Below, piece by piece: positions 36,529 through 45,009 of a stretch of 64,000 nucleotides of DNA. The position numbers and the translations under genes are program-made. The stretch is from positions 3,007,574 through 3,071,573 of the forward strand of contig NZ_BLJA01000001.1 of assembly GCF_019972295.1 (NCBI RefSeq), given 5' to 3'. This stretch comes from Geobacter sp. AOG2. GTDB lineage: Bacteria > Desulfobacterota > Desulfuromonadia > Geobacterales > Pseudopelobacteraceae. The notes beneath the pieces were generated by a model. The model made no database searches. It was not told the origin of the DNA and worked only from the letters and a program-made list of their open reading frames with translations. Position 1 is the first letter of the stretch. Each line of letters begins with the position of its first letter.

Positions 36529-37478
36529 GGTTCTGCGCCGGGCATCCGCCCGGAATCGGACGCGGTGCCGGCATGAACCGGTTTGAAACCGACAACGGCG
36601 ATGTTGCCGACCGGAACCGACAGGGACCAGGCTCCCACGCCTGCCCGGTCGAGGGTTGCGATCAACGTGCGTTTCATGTCCTGGGGGAGCGGCAGCAGCC
36701 TGAGCCAGTACCGCAGGGGGTAGCGGTTTACGATATCCAATACCGCAACATCGGTAAAACCGGCTTGTTCCAGAAGATAGCGGGCACTTTTGGGAGAGAA
36801 AAGCTGGAGGTGCTCGATGTCGAAAATCGGTGATTTTTTACCGAGCAGCCGCGCCGACAGGGCGCGCCGGTTATGGCAAATGAAATAGGCCGCCCCTCCG
36901 GGCTTGAGAAGTTTCCGCACCGCCCGGGCCATCTCCAGCGGATCGGCGAGATGTTCCAGGGTCTGAAAGCAGGTCACCAGACTGAGGGTTTCGGGGGCAA
37001 AATCGCCACCGCGAAAGATCCCTTCCCTGATGAGTGGCCGTACATCTTCACGGGCAGCCGCTATGGGAGCCCGAGACGGTTCGACTCCAGCCACCCCGTC
37101 AAAGCCTTGCTCCAGCAAACATTCAAGAAAAGCCCCGTCGCCCGTGCCGATGTCCAGGGCGCCATGGCGGTCCGGCAATCGCCCGACAAATTTTGAAAGT
37201 GTCGCGGCATAGGTCGCGGCAGCATAGTGTGCCTCAACCCCGCTGTCATAGGCCGCTTCACTGTAGCCCTCCGCCAGGTCGTCCTCGCACGGCAGGGGGT
37301 TGGCATACAACAGGTCGCAGGTAGGACAGTCGATCAACCGGTAATGCATGTATTCCGGCATCTTGCGAGAAGCGAAGGCAAAGCTGTCCAGTTGTTTCAG
37401 TTCAAAATCAGCCTCGGCAAAGACGCTGCCGGTGTCCGATGAACCGCATAGCGGGCAGGACCGTGAAATCATCTCCAT
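36525..37478 (-). CDS. SAM-dependent methyltransferase with N-terminal zinc site
   Basis: About 317 residues. An N-terminal Cys-rich site (SCPLCGSSD and IDCPTCDLLYANPL) probably binds zinc. The SAM fold follows: ALDIGTGDGAFLECLLEQG, CFQTLEHLADP and LLKPGGAAYFICHN. Methyltransferases of this layout near glycosyltransferases usually methylate a sugar or glycan end. ATG 37478 has GGAG 10-11 bp upstream; a longer frame from 37514 would overlap the gene before it. It overlaps the next gene (PMT-like) by 4 bp. Confidence 0.75.
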   Translation of the reverse strand: MEMISRSCPLCGSSDTGSVFAEADFELKQLDSFAFASRKMPEYMHYRLIDCPTCDLLYANPLPCEDDLAEGYSEAAYDSGVEAHYAAATYAATLSKFVGRLPDRHGALDIGTGDGAFLECLLEQGFDGVAGVEPSRAPIAAAREDVRPLIREGIFRGGDFAPETLSLVTCFQTLEHLADPLEMARAVRKLLKPGGAAYFICHNRRALSARLLGKKSPIFDIEHLQLFSPKSARYLLEQAGFTDVAVLDIVNRYPLRYWLRLLPLPQDMKRTLIATLDRAGVGAWSLSVPVGNIAVVGFKPVHAGTASDSGRMPGAEP

Positions 37479-37494
37479 GCGTGGTTGTCTCCGG

Positions 37495-39459
37495 TTAGTT
37501 TTGGCGCCGGCCAACGGAGAAGTTTCGCACTTCCCCGTCCCGGACCAGGTTTTTACGGATGAACAGCGGTCTCTGTTTGACCTCTTCGAATATCTTGGCG
37601 ATGTATTCGCCGATGATTCCTACGGCAAAGAGATTGATCGAGCCGAAGAAAAGGATCAGGAGCAGCATGGTGGTTACGCCTTTGGGGGCAAGCCCGGGGA
37701 ACAGGAGGCGGCTCGCTATCTGTCCGAGCCCCAGCATGATCGAGATGATAAAGAGGATCGTACCGGCAAAGCTCAGGATGTTCAGCGGGGTATTGCTGAA
37801 GGAGAGGATACCCTTCTTGGCCCAGCCGATATTCTTGAAGAGGCTGTTGGTGGTGACGCCGAACATCCGTTCCGGCCGGACATAGTCGACGCCGGTCTGC
37901 CGGAAGCCGACGAAGGCCCGGATCCCTCGCAGGAACAGGTCGCGTTCGGGGAATTGCAGCAGGCACTGCACGACCTTCTTGTCGATCAGCGAGAAATCGC
38001 CGGCGTCGTGGGGTATGGTGAGATAGGAAAAGGCGTCGAAAACCCGGTAGAACAGCTTGTATGCCACCCGCATGAACAGGGTTGCCTCCCGTTTGACCCG
38101 GCAGCCATAGACCACGTCGTAGCCTTCGCGCCATTTGGCCACGAATTGTTCGATAAGTTCGGGCGGGTCCTGCAGATCGCCGTCCAGCAGCACGCAGGCA
38201 TTCTTGGACGCGATCTCCATACCGCTGCGGAAGGCTGCCTGGGAACCGAAATTGCGGGAATGGGAGATACCGGTGACCCGTTTGTCCCGCCGCGTAATGG
38301 CGCGGATGACCTCTTCGCTGTCGTCCGGGCTGTTGTCGTTGACAAAGATGATCTCGTAGTCGATCTTGAGCTTGGCAAAGGTATCCTTCAGGCGTTGGTA
38401 CATGATCGGGATGGCCTGGTTGTCCTTGTAGCAGGCAATAACGGCTGTCACGCTGTGGGTGGTGTCGAGGCTGAACTGTTTCGAAGAAAGGTGGTATTTC
38501 TCCGGGTCGGGGAGGGAACGATACCAGCCGACCATCTTGCCGAGGCCTTCGCGCAGCCCGGTCCGTGGCCGCCAATCCAGTCGCCGTGCGGCTTTGTCGG
38601 GGTTGGCGAACCAGTCGCTGACATCCCAGATGCGGTCGGGCATGGAGGAAAACTGTGGTTCGTGATCGATCCCGAACAGGTCCTTGGCCGTCGCAGCGAT
38701 GTCGGCGATGGTCGTCTTGCAGCCGCTGCCTATGTTGAAGGACGCGCCGTAGTCCTCCTCCCGGAGGTTGAGGGCGGTGGCCACGAAGGCTTCGACCACG
38801 TCGTCGATATAGATGAAGTCGCGGGAGATGTCGGGATGGACGAAGTCCGGGTAGTCTCCTGCCACGCCGTGGCGGATGACGGTGGGGATCAGGCGCGAGG
38901 AGTCCTCCTGCGGACCATAAACCGAATAGAGCCGGAGGTTGGCGCAGGGGAACCGCTTCTTGCGGCCAAAGTAGTTGATGAGGGCGGCGCTGGAAACCTT
39001 GGATACCGCGTAGTCGCTGTTGGGTTCAAAGGGAGCGGACTCTTCCGGGCCGGAGCTGTTGTCTCCGTACTCGGAAGAACTGCCCGAATGGACGTAACAG
39101 GAGATCGAGAGTCTCTCCATCAGGTGTAGCAGCCTCGTGGTCAGGTTGAAGTTCGTCCGGTAGATAAGCTGGAAATCGGTTTCAAAGGAATAGCCGCCAT
39201 AAGAGACGCAGTTGAAAACGGTCCGGGGGGCGATCTCGGCAAAGAGGCTCTCCAGGTCGGCGTCCACCAGCAGATCCACCACGACCTTGTTTCGTTCCGG
39301 CAGATCTTCCAGGCGCCAGGCGTCGAAGGTGGAGGTAGTTCCGTACACGTCATCCCGGTGTGCCAGGAGAGCGCGCACCAAATTGGCGCCGATGAAACCG
39401 CTGCCGCCGAGGACGAGGATCGGTCCCTGGAGGTTTTTTATCTTGTGGGCGATGGTCAT
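37495..39459 (-). CDS. fusion: NAD-dependent epimerase plus GT2 polyprenyl-phosphate glycosyltransferase
   Basis: About 654 residues in two parts. Residues 1-330 are an extended SDR (LVLGGSGFIGANLVRAL, HSGSSSEYG, YAVSK with the catalytic Tyr and Lys, LRLYSVYGP). Residues 345-654 are a GT2 of the DPM1/ArnC type: AVIACYKDNQAI, FVNDNSPDDSEEV, the metal site LLDGDLQDPPELIE, HDAGDFSLIDKKV, and two C-terminal membrane helices. A single frame runs through with no stop or shift. The SDR may make the sugar nucleotide that the GT2 moves to polyprenyl phosphate. It lies in the long minus-strand operon, 17 bp before the methyltransferase gene. Confidence 0.85.
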   Translation of the reverse strand: MTIAHKIKNLQGPILVLGGSGFIGANLVRALLAHRDDVYGTTSTFDAWRLEDLPERNKVVVDLLVDADLESLFAEIAPRTVFNCVSYGGYSFETDFQLIYRTNFNLTTRLLHLMERLSISCYVHSGSSSEYGDNSSGPEESAPFEPNSDYAVSKVSSAALINYFGRKKRFPCANLRLYSVYGPQEDSSRLIPTVIRHGVAGDYPDFVHPDISRDFIYIDDVVEAFVATALNLREEDYGASFNIGSGCKTTIADIAATAKDLFGIDHEPQFSSMPDRIWDVSDWFANPDKAARRLDWRPRTGLREGLGKMVGWYRSLPDPEKYHLSSKQFSLDTTHSVTAVIACYKDNQAIPIMYQRLKDTFAKLKIDYEIIFVNDNSPDDSEEVIRAITRRDKRVTGISHSRNFGSQAAFRSGMEIASKNACVLLDGDLQDPPELIEQFVAKWREGYDVVYGCRVKREATLFMRVAYKLFYRVFDAFSYLTIPHDAGDFSLIDKKVVQCLLQFPERDLFLRGIRAFVGFRQTGVDYVRPERMFGVTTNSLFKNIGWAKKGILSFSNTPLNILSFAGTILFIISIMLGLGQIASRLLFPGLAPKGVTTMLLLILFFGSINLFAVGIIGEYIAKIFEEVKQRPLFIRKNLVRDGEVRNFSVGRRQN

Positions 39460-39590
39460 AAGGTTGTGTGCTCCGAAAATAGGGACATAGTTATTTCAAT
39501 CCTTGCAGCTTGTCATAATTTTTATCAGTTTGTCGATTCTGCTTTGAGTCTGTTTGATTGCCGGTTCCCCACCTCCCGCTTGCAACGCGG

Positions 39591-41234
39591 TTAGTGGTTG
39601 TCCCTCCTCAATAGAAACCAATATGGGGTTTGTTCGAGTAACTTGAATTGTTTATTAAGATAGCTTTTGTAACTTGTCAACACTACGAAATTATACTTAT
39701 CAATGATGACCATGTCTGCGTTAGAAAAAACTTGTTCAGCATGCAGATGATTCTTTTCAGTATAGCTCGCCCCTGGCCACCAGTAGAGTTGAGTCCCGGT
39801 GGTAGGTTTGAGCCCAAGAGCAAAATTGAACGGATTTACAATGTTAAGGGTAACGAGTTTGGTGCTTGGAGTGACATGTTTTCTAAGAAGTTTCAGTCCA
39901 TCATTCAAACGCTGCGGATAATCAGACCAAACGTTCAAGCCTGAAGGCACATAGACATTTTTCAATAATGGAGAATCAAAACGCTGGGCTTCAACATCGT
40001 TTGGGTCTGCAGACAGTTCGCTACTCAAGGCGCATACAATATACGACGTCTCGCGAACTATAGTAAGAATACTAAATGAAAACGTAAATATGATCAGAGC
40101 TGAAAGGTATATGGATCTATAGTTATCGACCAGCAGGAGTTCGCGAAGAGCAATGAGAGCTATAAACGGTGGAAAGACCAGTATCGGCAGTTGGGTATTT
40201 GAAACGCCGAGAACAAGATCCGCAGCCAGTAAGAAAACGGCTGAAATAAATGCTCTAACCAGCGAATTGGTATCTCCCTTCTGAGAAGTGAGACAAAGCC
40301 ATCCTGTGGCAACTATCGTGAAAAGCACCATCGATATCGGCACAGTCAGTTGCGAGATCAACTTCCAGACTGGTCCAAATAATGATGGCCGAGTTTCCTT
40401 CACCACATTGTATAACAGTAACATGTCATCGAAAAAGGCTCCAGGTTTTACGCCGAGCACGAACCAGAAGAAGACTATGGGTATCAGGAACCCGGAGAAT
40501 ATCCAGGCTGATTTTTTAAAATTCAAACCGGCAAAGAATTGCCCTATTAGTAAGGCACAAACGCCTATGACAAAAAAGTTGAGTTTCAATAAAAGCAAAA
40601 GAGAAACAAGTGCCCCAATAATGAGATTCTCGACCCGCTCAACAATCATCGAGCTACTGCCTTGTTTTTGAAAGAAAGATACTACGCAAATGCACATTAG
40701 AATCCCGAAGGCATGCCGGTTGTATGACATTGCATAGTCGGTTTCATGGGCGCCCCATCCGAGGGGTACGACTCCGGAAGTTGTCGTCATCACTGTCGCC
40801 GAAAATATGAGAGCAAGAAGAGGGTTCAGGCGTTTGCGCGATAAAAGCCAAGCCAGCGATGTGGTGAGCGTCATCACAAGAAGGTTTGAGCTTACGACTG
40901 CCGGAATAGTCGGTCCGAAAAGACTTACGCCAATTGCATATACATAGCTGAATACCGGGCCAAGCTGAGAAGAGAAATCATTGTGCGGTACCTGTCCTGA
41001 TGTTACACGATATCCGGCATCAATAAATCCCATGACATCTGGCGGTGAAGCCACCAGAGGGACAGGGGCGACCGCCCACTGAGCTACAATTGAAAGGACC
41101 GTCAAAGCCAGCAATGATGTCTGAGCGCGAGAATAAGCTCGTTCGGATGTACCGCCGAGGATGGTAGAAAATCGTTCAGTGGAGAGTTGTTTAAAAGTTT
41201 GTGGTATCTTCTGGCAGATATCACGAAACGTCAT
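39591..41234 (-). CDS. polytopic membrane protein, GT-C-like
   Basis: About 547 residues with 10-12 hydrophobic helices. The first outer loop contains SPPDVMGFIDAGYRVTSG and FSSQLGPVFSYVYAIG, a layout like other GT-C enzymes, but the acidic pair is not obvious. The C-terminal domain of about 120 residues is soluble. Base composition stands out: sampled rows are about 35-38% G+C (hand count) against about 53% in a row of the epimerase-GT2 fusion gene, suggesting acquisition by transfer. The gene overlaps its upstream neighbour by 4 bp, so it is co-translated there. Function is unknown; glycosyltransferase is inferred. Confidence 0.65.
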   Translation of the reverse strand: MTFRDICQKIPQTFKQLSTERFSTILGGTSERAYSRAQTSLLALTVLSIVAQWAVAPVPLVASPPDVMGFIDAGYRVTSGQVPHNDFSSQLGPVFSYVYAIGVSLFGPTIPAVVSSNLLVMTLTTSLAWLLSRKRLNPLLALIFSATVMTTTSGVVPLGWGAHETDYAMSYNRHAFGILMCICVVSFFQKQGSSSMIVERVENLIIGALVSLLLLLKLNFFVIGVCALLIGQFFAGLNFKKSAWIFSGFLIPIVFFWFVLGVKPGAFFDDMLLLYNVVKETRPSLFGPVWKLISQLTVPISMVLFTIVATGWLCLTSQKGDTNSLVRAFISAVFLLAADLVLGVSNTQLPILVFPPFIALIALRELLLVDNYRSIYLSALIIFTFSFSILTIVRETSYIVCALSSELSADPNDVEAQRFDSPLLKNVYVPSGLNVWSDYPQRLNDGLKLLRKHVTPSTKLVTLNIVNPFNFALGLKPTTGTQLYWWPGASYTEKNHLHAEQVFSNADMVIIDKYNFVVLTSYKSYLNKQFKLLEQTPYWFLLRRDNH

Positions 41235-43183
41235 GGTTTCGTTCCATTTTTCAACGTGCCTAGTACCACCGTCTCGCCGACGACGGTTTTGTTATCGTAC
41301 TTCAGACCCTTGAGCAGCCAGGTGAGGTCCGGGCTGCAGACAAGGTAATAGCCGCTGTCGAGCAGTTTCTGCATATATCTGGTGAGGTCCTTGGTGAATA
41401 TCCAGGTCTCGAAGGGGTTGCAGTACCCCACCGGGGCATAGCCTCCGTAGTAGTAAAAGGCAAAATCCGACTTGTCCACGAAAAAGAGTTTGTTGCTGTT
41501 GTTGGTGACCTCCCTGATTTTTCCCATAAAACCGTAAAACTGCCCCGGTAATCCGATGGATTTATAGGTGATCTTGGTGTTTTTAACGTTTATGAACTGG
41601 ATCTGCCCCTTCCGCACGATGTTGTCCGAATAGGACACGATGATCACCAGGATCAGGGCGATCGCAATGCCGGAACCGCCGTATTTTTTCACGGAAAGGG
41701 GTACGTTGTCCGTCTGGTCATTGTCCAGTACACGCATTGTGAGATCGAGTACCAGAAAGAAGTGAAACAGCAGCACGATGGCGATATTGAGGATGTTGTG
41801 CTCATGGCTTCTGCCGAAAAAGTAAATAGAATCGCCTATGGCGCAGTACGTCAGCATAAAGCCGCTGGCAAGGTAGGCGGGGGTCACCTGATTGCGCAAC
41901 CTGAATAGCAGTATCACGGAGACGCTGAAGAGGGCGGGCACATACCAGTAAAAGGAGTCTCGGGCGATCTGAATGAATCCGATGCCAATTTTTTGGTAGT
42001 AGCCGGCGTAATTGCCATACTCCGTATTTCGGAACAGGAAATAGCTTGTGATACCGAAGAGGATGAGGATCGAAAGCGGAAGCATAGCGCGCTTCAACTG
42101 TTCCAGAAGGCTCTTCAGGAACGGGGGTCTTTGCTCGCTGCCCAGATAGCCGACCAGCCATAAGGAGATGATAAGTTGGATGTAGGCGGCGCTATAAATG
42201 ATGCCGAAGTTTTTCAGCAGAAGCATCAGCAGCCCGCATACCAGACCGGCTGCCCAGTGATAGGGCCCCAGGCGGTAGACCACCAGCAGCAAGGAAATCC
42301 AGAGGTCGAGCCTGATGGGTGTGGTCTGAAAGGTCAGGGTCGCGTCGAAGGGGGTGGCGTAGATACGCCCCAGGACCAAGGCCACCAGAAGGAATACGGA
42401 AAGCTCCTTTTTCAGAAAAAGCCTGCGGGACAGGAGGTAGACGCACAGAAAGGCCAGATAATAGGCTGCTTGGCCGAGAACCCGAAATTGGGCGAGGTCC
42501 AGCCCCATTTTCATCCAGCCCGCCGCCAGCAGGGAGGGAAGCAGGTCGTACTGGAAGTAGATGTCGGACAGGGCAGCGCCATGCAACAGTCGGAGAGCAG
42601 GCGCGAAAACGTAGGTATAATCCCTCCAGCCGAATGCGGAGGCTGCCAGAAAACAGGGAGGGACCAGCAGCAGTGCCGCCAGCAGGGGCTCCCACCGGGT
42701 AAAACGCCGGTTAAGGTAATAGAGCAGTGCGGTCGGTGGAGATACAACCAGGATGATCAGAAGAGACTGGAAGATCATGTCCGATAGTGTTGGGACCTCC
42801 ATGCTGTTCCAGGGAGGGATAAAGCCGATGGTCAGGCAATAGGAGGCTGAGGCTGCCACTCCCAGGCACAATAGCGCGCGTCGGGCATTACTGCCGGTGA
42901 TATGCCTGAGAAAAAAGGAGAGCGTGAAGGCGCTGACGATGTTGACGAATACCAGGATGTAGAGCGCATAGATCTCGACGCCGTCATGCTCCCCGGTGGC
43001 ACTGAGAATCCATGGGGTGATGTCTTCCGCTTTGAAGGGGATGTTCTGTGCCCATATCCAAGGCGCCAGCAGATAGTAGCAATAGTACCAGAGGCCGGTG
43101 GCGGACAGAGCCAGCAGCACGGTTTCCAGGAGTTCCGAAATCGGGTTACGGCTCATGTGTACCTCATGATGCATGTGTTCCAT
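41231..43183 (-). CDS. large polytopic membrane protein, probable GT-C
   Basis: About 650 residues, with around 12-13 helices and a soluble C-terminus of about 100 residues containing YYYGGYAPVGYCNPFETW. A long N-terminal stretch (to about residue 190) is hydrophobic, and RDYTYVFAPALRLLHG follows. No family I can name. The ATG at 43183 shares a base with the stop codon of the transketolase C-subunit gene (TAATG); an ATG at 43156 has a better ribosome site (GAGG, 6-nt spacing). The next gene overlaps by 4 bp. Placement between transketolase and GT genes supports a role in making or moving a sugar. Confidence 0.6.
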   Translation of the reverse strand: MEHMHHEVHMSRNPISELLETVLLALSATGLWYYCYYLLAPWIWAQNIPFKAEDITPWILSATGEHDGVEIYALYILVFVNIVSAFTLSFFLRHITGSNARRALLCLGVAASASYCLTIGFIPPWNSMEVPTLSDMIFQSLLIILVVSPPTALLYYLNRRFTRWEPLLAALLLVPPCFLAASAFGWRDYTYVFAPALRLLHGAALSDIYFQYDLLPSLLAAGWMKMGLDLAQFRVLGQAAYYLAFLCVYLLSRRLFLKKELSVFLLVALVLGRIYATPFDATLTFQTTPIRLDLWISLLLVVYRLGPYHWAAGLVCGLLMLLLKNFGIIYSAAYIQLIISLWLVGYLGSEQRPPFLKSLLEQLKRAMLPLSILILFGITSYFLFRNTEYGNYAGYYQKIGIGFIQIARDSFYWYVPALFSVSVILLFRLRNQVTPAYLASGFMLTYCAIGDSIYFFGRSHEHNILNIAIVLLFHFFLVLDLTMRVLDNDQTDNVPLSVKKYGGSGIAIALILVIIVSYSDNIVRKGQIQFINVKNTKITYKSIGLPGQFYGFMGKIREVTNNSNKLFFVDKSDFAFYYYGGYAPVGYCNPFETWIFTKDLTRYMQKLLDSGYYLVCSPDLTWLLKGLKYDNKTVVGETVVLGTLKNGTKP

Positions 43184-44130
43184 TATTTGGCCTTGCAGCA
43201 GGCAGCAGACCAGAGCTGCCGGTAAGCGGTGGCGATGCCTTGGGCATCGAGCCCCGATCGGGAGAGCAAGGTATCGCGATCATAACAGGCGTCTGGAAAT
43301 TGCATCGGTATGGCAAGCATCCGAAAACGGTTGCCACTGCCAGTTTCCGCAATAATCCTGGCGATTTCCTGCCCCATTCCTCCGGTAGCGACGTGCTCTT
43401 CCACGGTCAGGAGCGGTCCGCCTCCGGCGACAATGGTACGAAGGTATTCTTCGGGGAATGGTCGGAGGGTCGCGACACGGACGATGGCAGGGTGAATGCC
43501 GACCTGGTTGAGCATGGCGGCGGCCTTCAGCGTTTCGTGGAGAATGAAGCCGCAGGTTACGAGAGTGCCGTCTGTCCCTTCCCGCACAAGGGCTGGTTTG
43601 GAGATGTCCGGGGTGCTGTCGAGGGATTTGAAGACATGGGGCTCTTTGTTGCGCCCCAGACGCAGATAGGCAGGGCTGTCGAGGGAGGCTGCCTCCCGGA
43701 CGCACAGGCGAACCTCGTGAGGATCGGCGGGGGTCCAGATTTTTATCTGCGGAAGACAGCTCAATACGCCGATGTCGTCAACCCCGTGGTGGGTCGAACC
43801 GTTCGGGCCATAAGCAAATCCTCCTCCGACACCCACTACCACGACATTTGCCTTGTTATAGCAGAGATCGATCTTGATTTGTTCAAGGCAGCGTAGCGTC
43901 ACAAAAGGGGTGATCGAGTAGACGAACGGCAAAAGGCCGGTCTTTGCCAGACCCGCCGCGTAGCCGACCATGCCGGCCTCGCGGATGCCGCAGTTTATGA
44001 CCCTGGCCGGGTCATGTTCCCGGAGTTGGTCGAAGAGCTTGTAGCCCAGGTCGCCGGTCAGGAAGACCACCCGGCGGTCATGGCGGAAAAGGGTATAAAG
44101 CTCGGAAAAGAAGGCGTCACGCATCGGCAA
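43183..44130 (-). CDS. transketolase, C-terminal subunit (split enzyme)
   Basis: About 315 residues. It contains the ThDP/pyrimidine-binding half: FLTGDLGYKLFDQL, the catalytic Glu in CGIREAGMVGYAAG, PNGSTHHGVDDIG and LLTVEEHVATGGMGQEIAR. It pairs with the 44117-44935 product, which it overlaps by 14 bp; together they make a two-polypeptide transketolase. It would move a two-carbon ketol unit between sugar phosphates. In this setting it may supply a heptose, a pentose or a ketose donor for the glycan, or act on an unusual aldehyde; this cannot be decided from sequence. Confidence 0.85.
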   Translation of the reverse strand: MPMRDAFFSELYTLFRHDRRVVFLTGDLGYKLFDQLREHDPARVINCGIREAGMVGYAAGLAKTGLLPFVYSITPFVTLRCLEQIKIDLCYNKANVVVVGVGGGFAYGPNGSTHHGVDDIGVLSCLPQIKIWTPADPHEVRLCVREAASLDSPAYLRLGRNKEPHVFKSLDSTPDISKPALVREGTDGTLVTCGFILHETLKAAAMLNQVGIHPAIVRVATLRPFPEEYLRTIVAGGGPLLTVEEHVATGGMGQEIARIIAETGSGNRFRMLAIPMQFPDACYDRDTLLSRSGLDAQGIATAYRQLWSAACCKAK

Positions 44131-44935
44131 GCCCCTTCAGCGCTTCTTCGCGGTCATCGCCCTGGACGGGACGGTAATGCCACTCAAGATCGCCTTCCAT
44201 GAAATTGACCCCTCTCCCCTTGACGGTGCGGCAGAGCACAACCCGCGGTTTTCCAACAGTGGCGGGGCGGCCCAGGGTTCTAACAAGCTCCCGGTAGTCG
44301 TGGCCGTCGGCCTCCTCGACCTCCCAACCGAAACCCTTCCAACAGTCGGCCAGTCTGACGGCCGGGGAAACCTCGTCGCAGGCGCCGCAGGCCTGAAGAC
44401 CGTTGCAGTCGACAATCGCCACCAGGTTATCCAACTTGTCCGTGCTGGCCAATGCCGCCGCCTCCCAGACGCTTCCTTCATTACACTCGCCATCGCCCAG
44501 TAGGACGAAAACTCTGGCTCCAAGCCCCTGGAGTTTGATTCCGGCGGCCATGCCCGCGCCTATCGCAAGACCATGTCCGAGAGTGCCGGTGGCACACTCC
44601 ACCCCGGTGACCTTTCCCGCGATGGGGTGTTCGGCAAGGATGGAACCGTTGTGGCCGTAGGTTGCCAGCACCTGGCGGTCGATAAATCCCATCTGGGCAA
44701 GGACCGCGTAGAGCGCCATGCAACCGTGTCCTTTGGAGAGGACAAAACGGTCCCGCCCAGGGCTCTCCACGGCGGCGGGGGTACAGTTCATGACCTCTGC
44801 ATAAAGTGCCGCGAGTATGTCGATGCATGATAACGCCACGCCCACATGCCCTGAGTGTTCCGCCATCTTGATGATATCGCGGCGCAGGCCGTTCAGGAGG
44901 TCCGCAGTTTTTTGATTAACCGAATGATCTGTCAT
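44117..44935 (-). CDS. transketolase, N-terminal subunit (split enzyme)
   Basis: About 272 residues. ThDP-binding half: DRFVLSKGHGCMALYAVLA, TGTLGHGLAIGAGMAAGIK, the diphosphate/metal motif LLGDGECNEGSVWEAA and DNLVAIVDCN. It is the usual length for the N-subunit of split transketolases. It is followed, with a 14-bp overlap, by the C-subunit. The upstream gap of about 75 bp from the GT-C gene contains no clear promoter, so it is probably part of the long operon. See the C-subunit entry for role. Confidence 0.85.
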   Translation of the reverse strand: MTDHSVNQKTADLLNGLRRDIIKMAEHSGHVGVALSCIDILAALYAEVMNCTPAAVESPGRDRFVLSKGHGCMALYAVLAQMGFIDRQVLATYGHNGSILAEHPIAGKVTGVECATGTLGHGLAIGAGMAAGIKLQGLGARVFVLLGDGECNEGSVWEAAALASTDKLDNLVAIVDCNGLQACGACDEVSPAVRLADCWKGFGWEVEEADGHDYRELVRTLGRPATVGKPRVVLCRTVKGRGVNFMEGDLEWHYRPVQGDDREEALKGLADA

Positions 44936-45009
44936 GGTAATTGTGCAACCTTCACTGAGTAGTCACGCAGGGGATAAGGCCAAAATAACAGTATTGGCGG
45001 GACTATCTC

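Noticed and set aside
37348-39129. Long open frame (about 590 codons) on the plus strand
   Set aside because: It lies antisense to the well-supported epimerase-GT2 fusion and has no recognisable domain or ribosome site. High third-position G+C on the true strand explains it.
43048-43896. Open frame of 282 codons on the plus strand
   Set aside because: Overlaps the transketolase C-subunit on the opposite strand, which has catalytic motifs.
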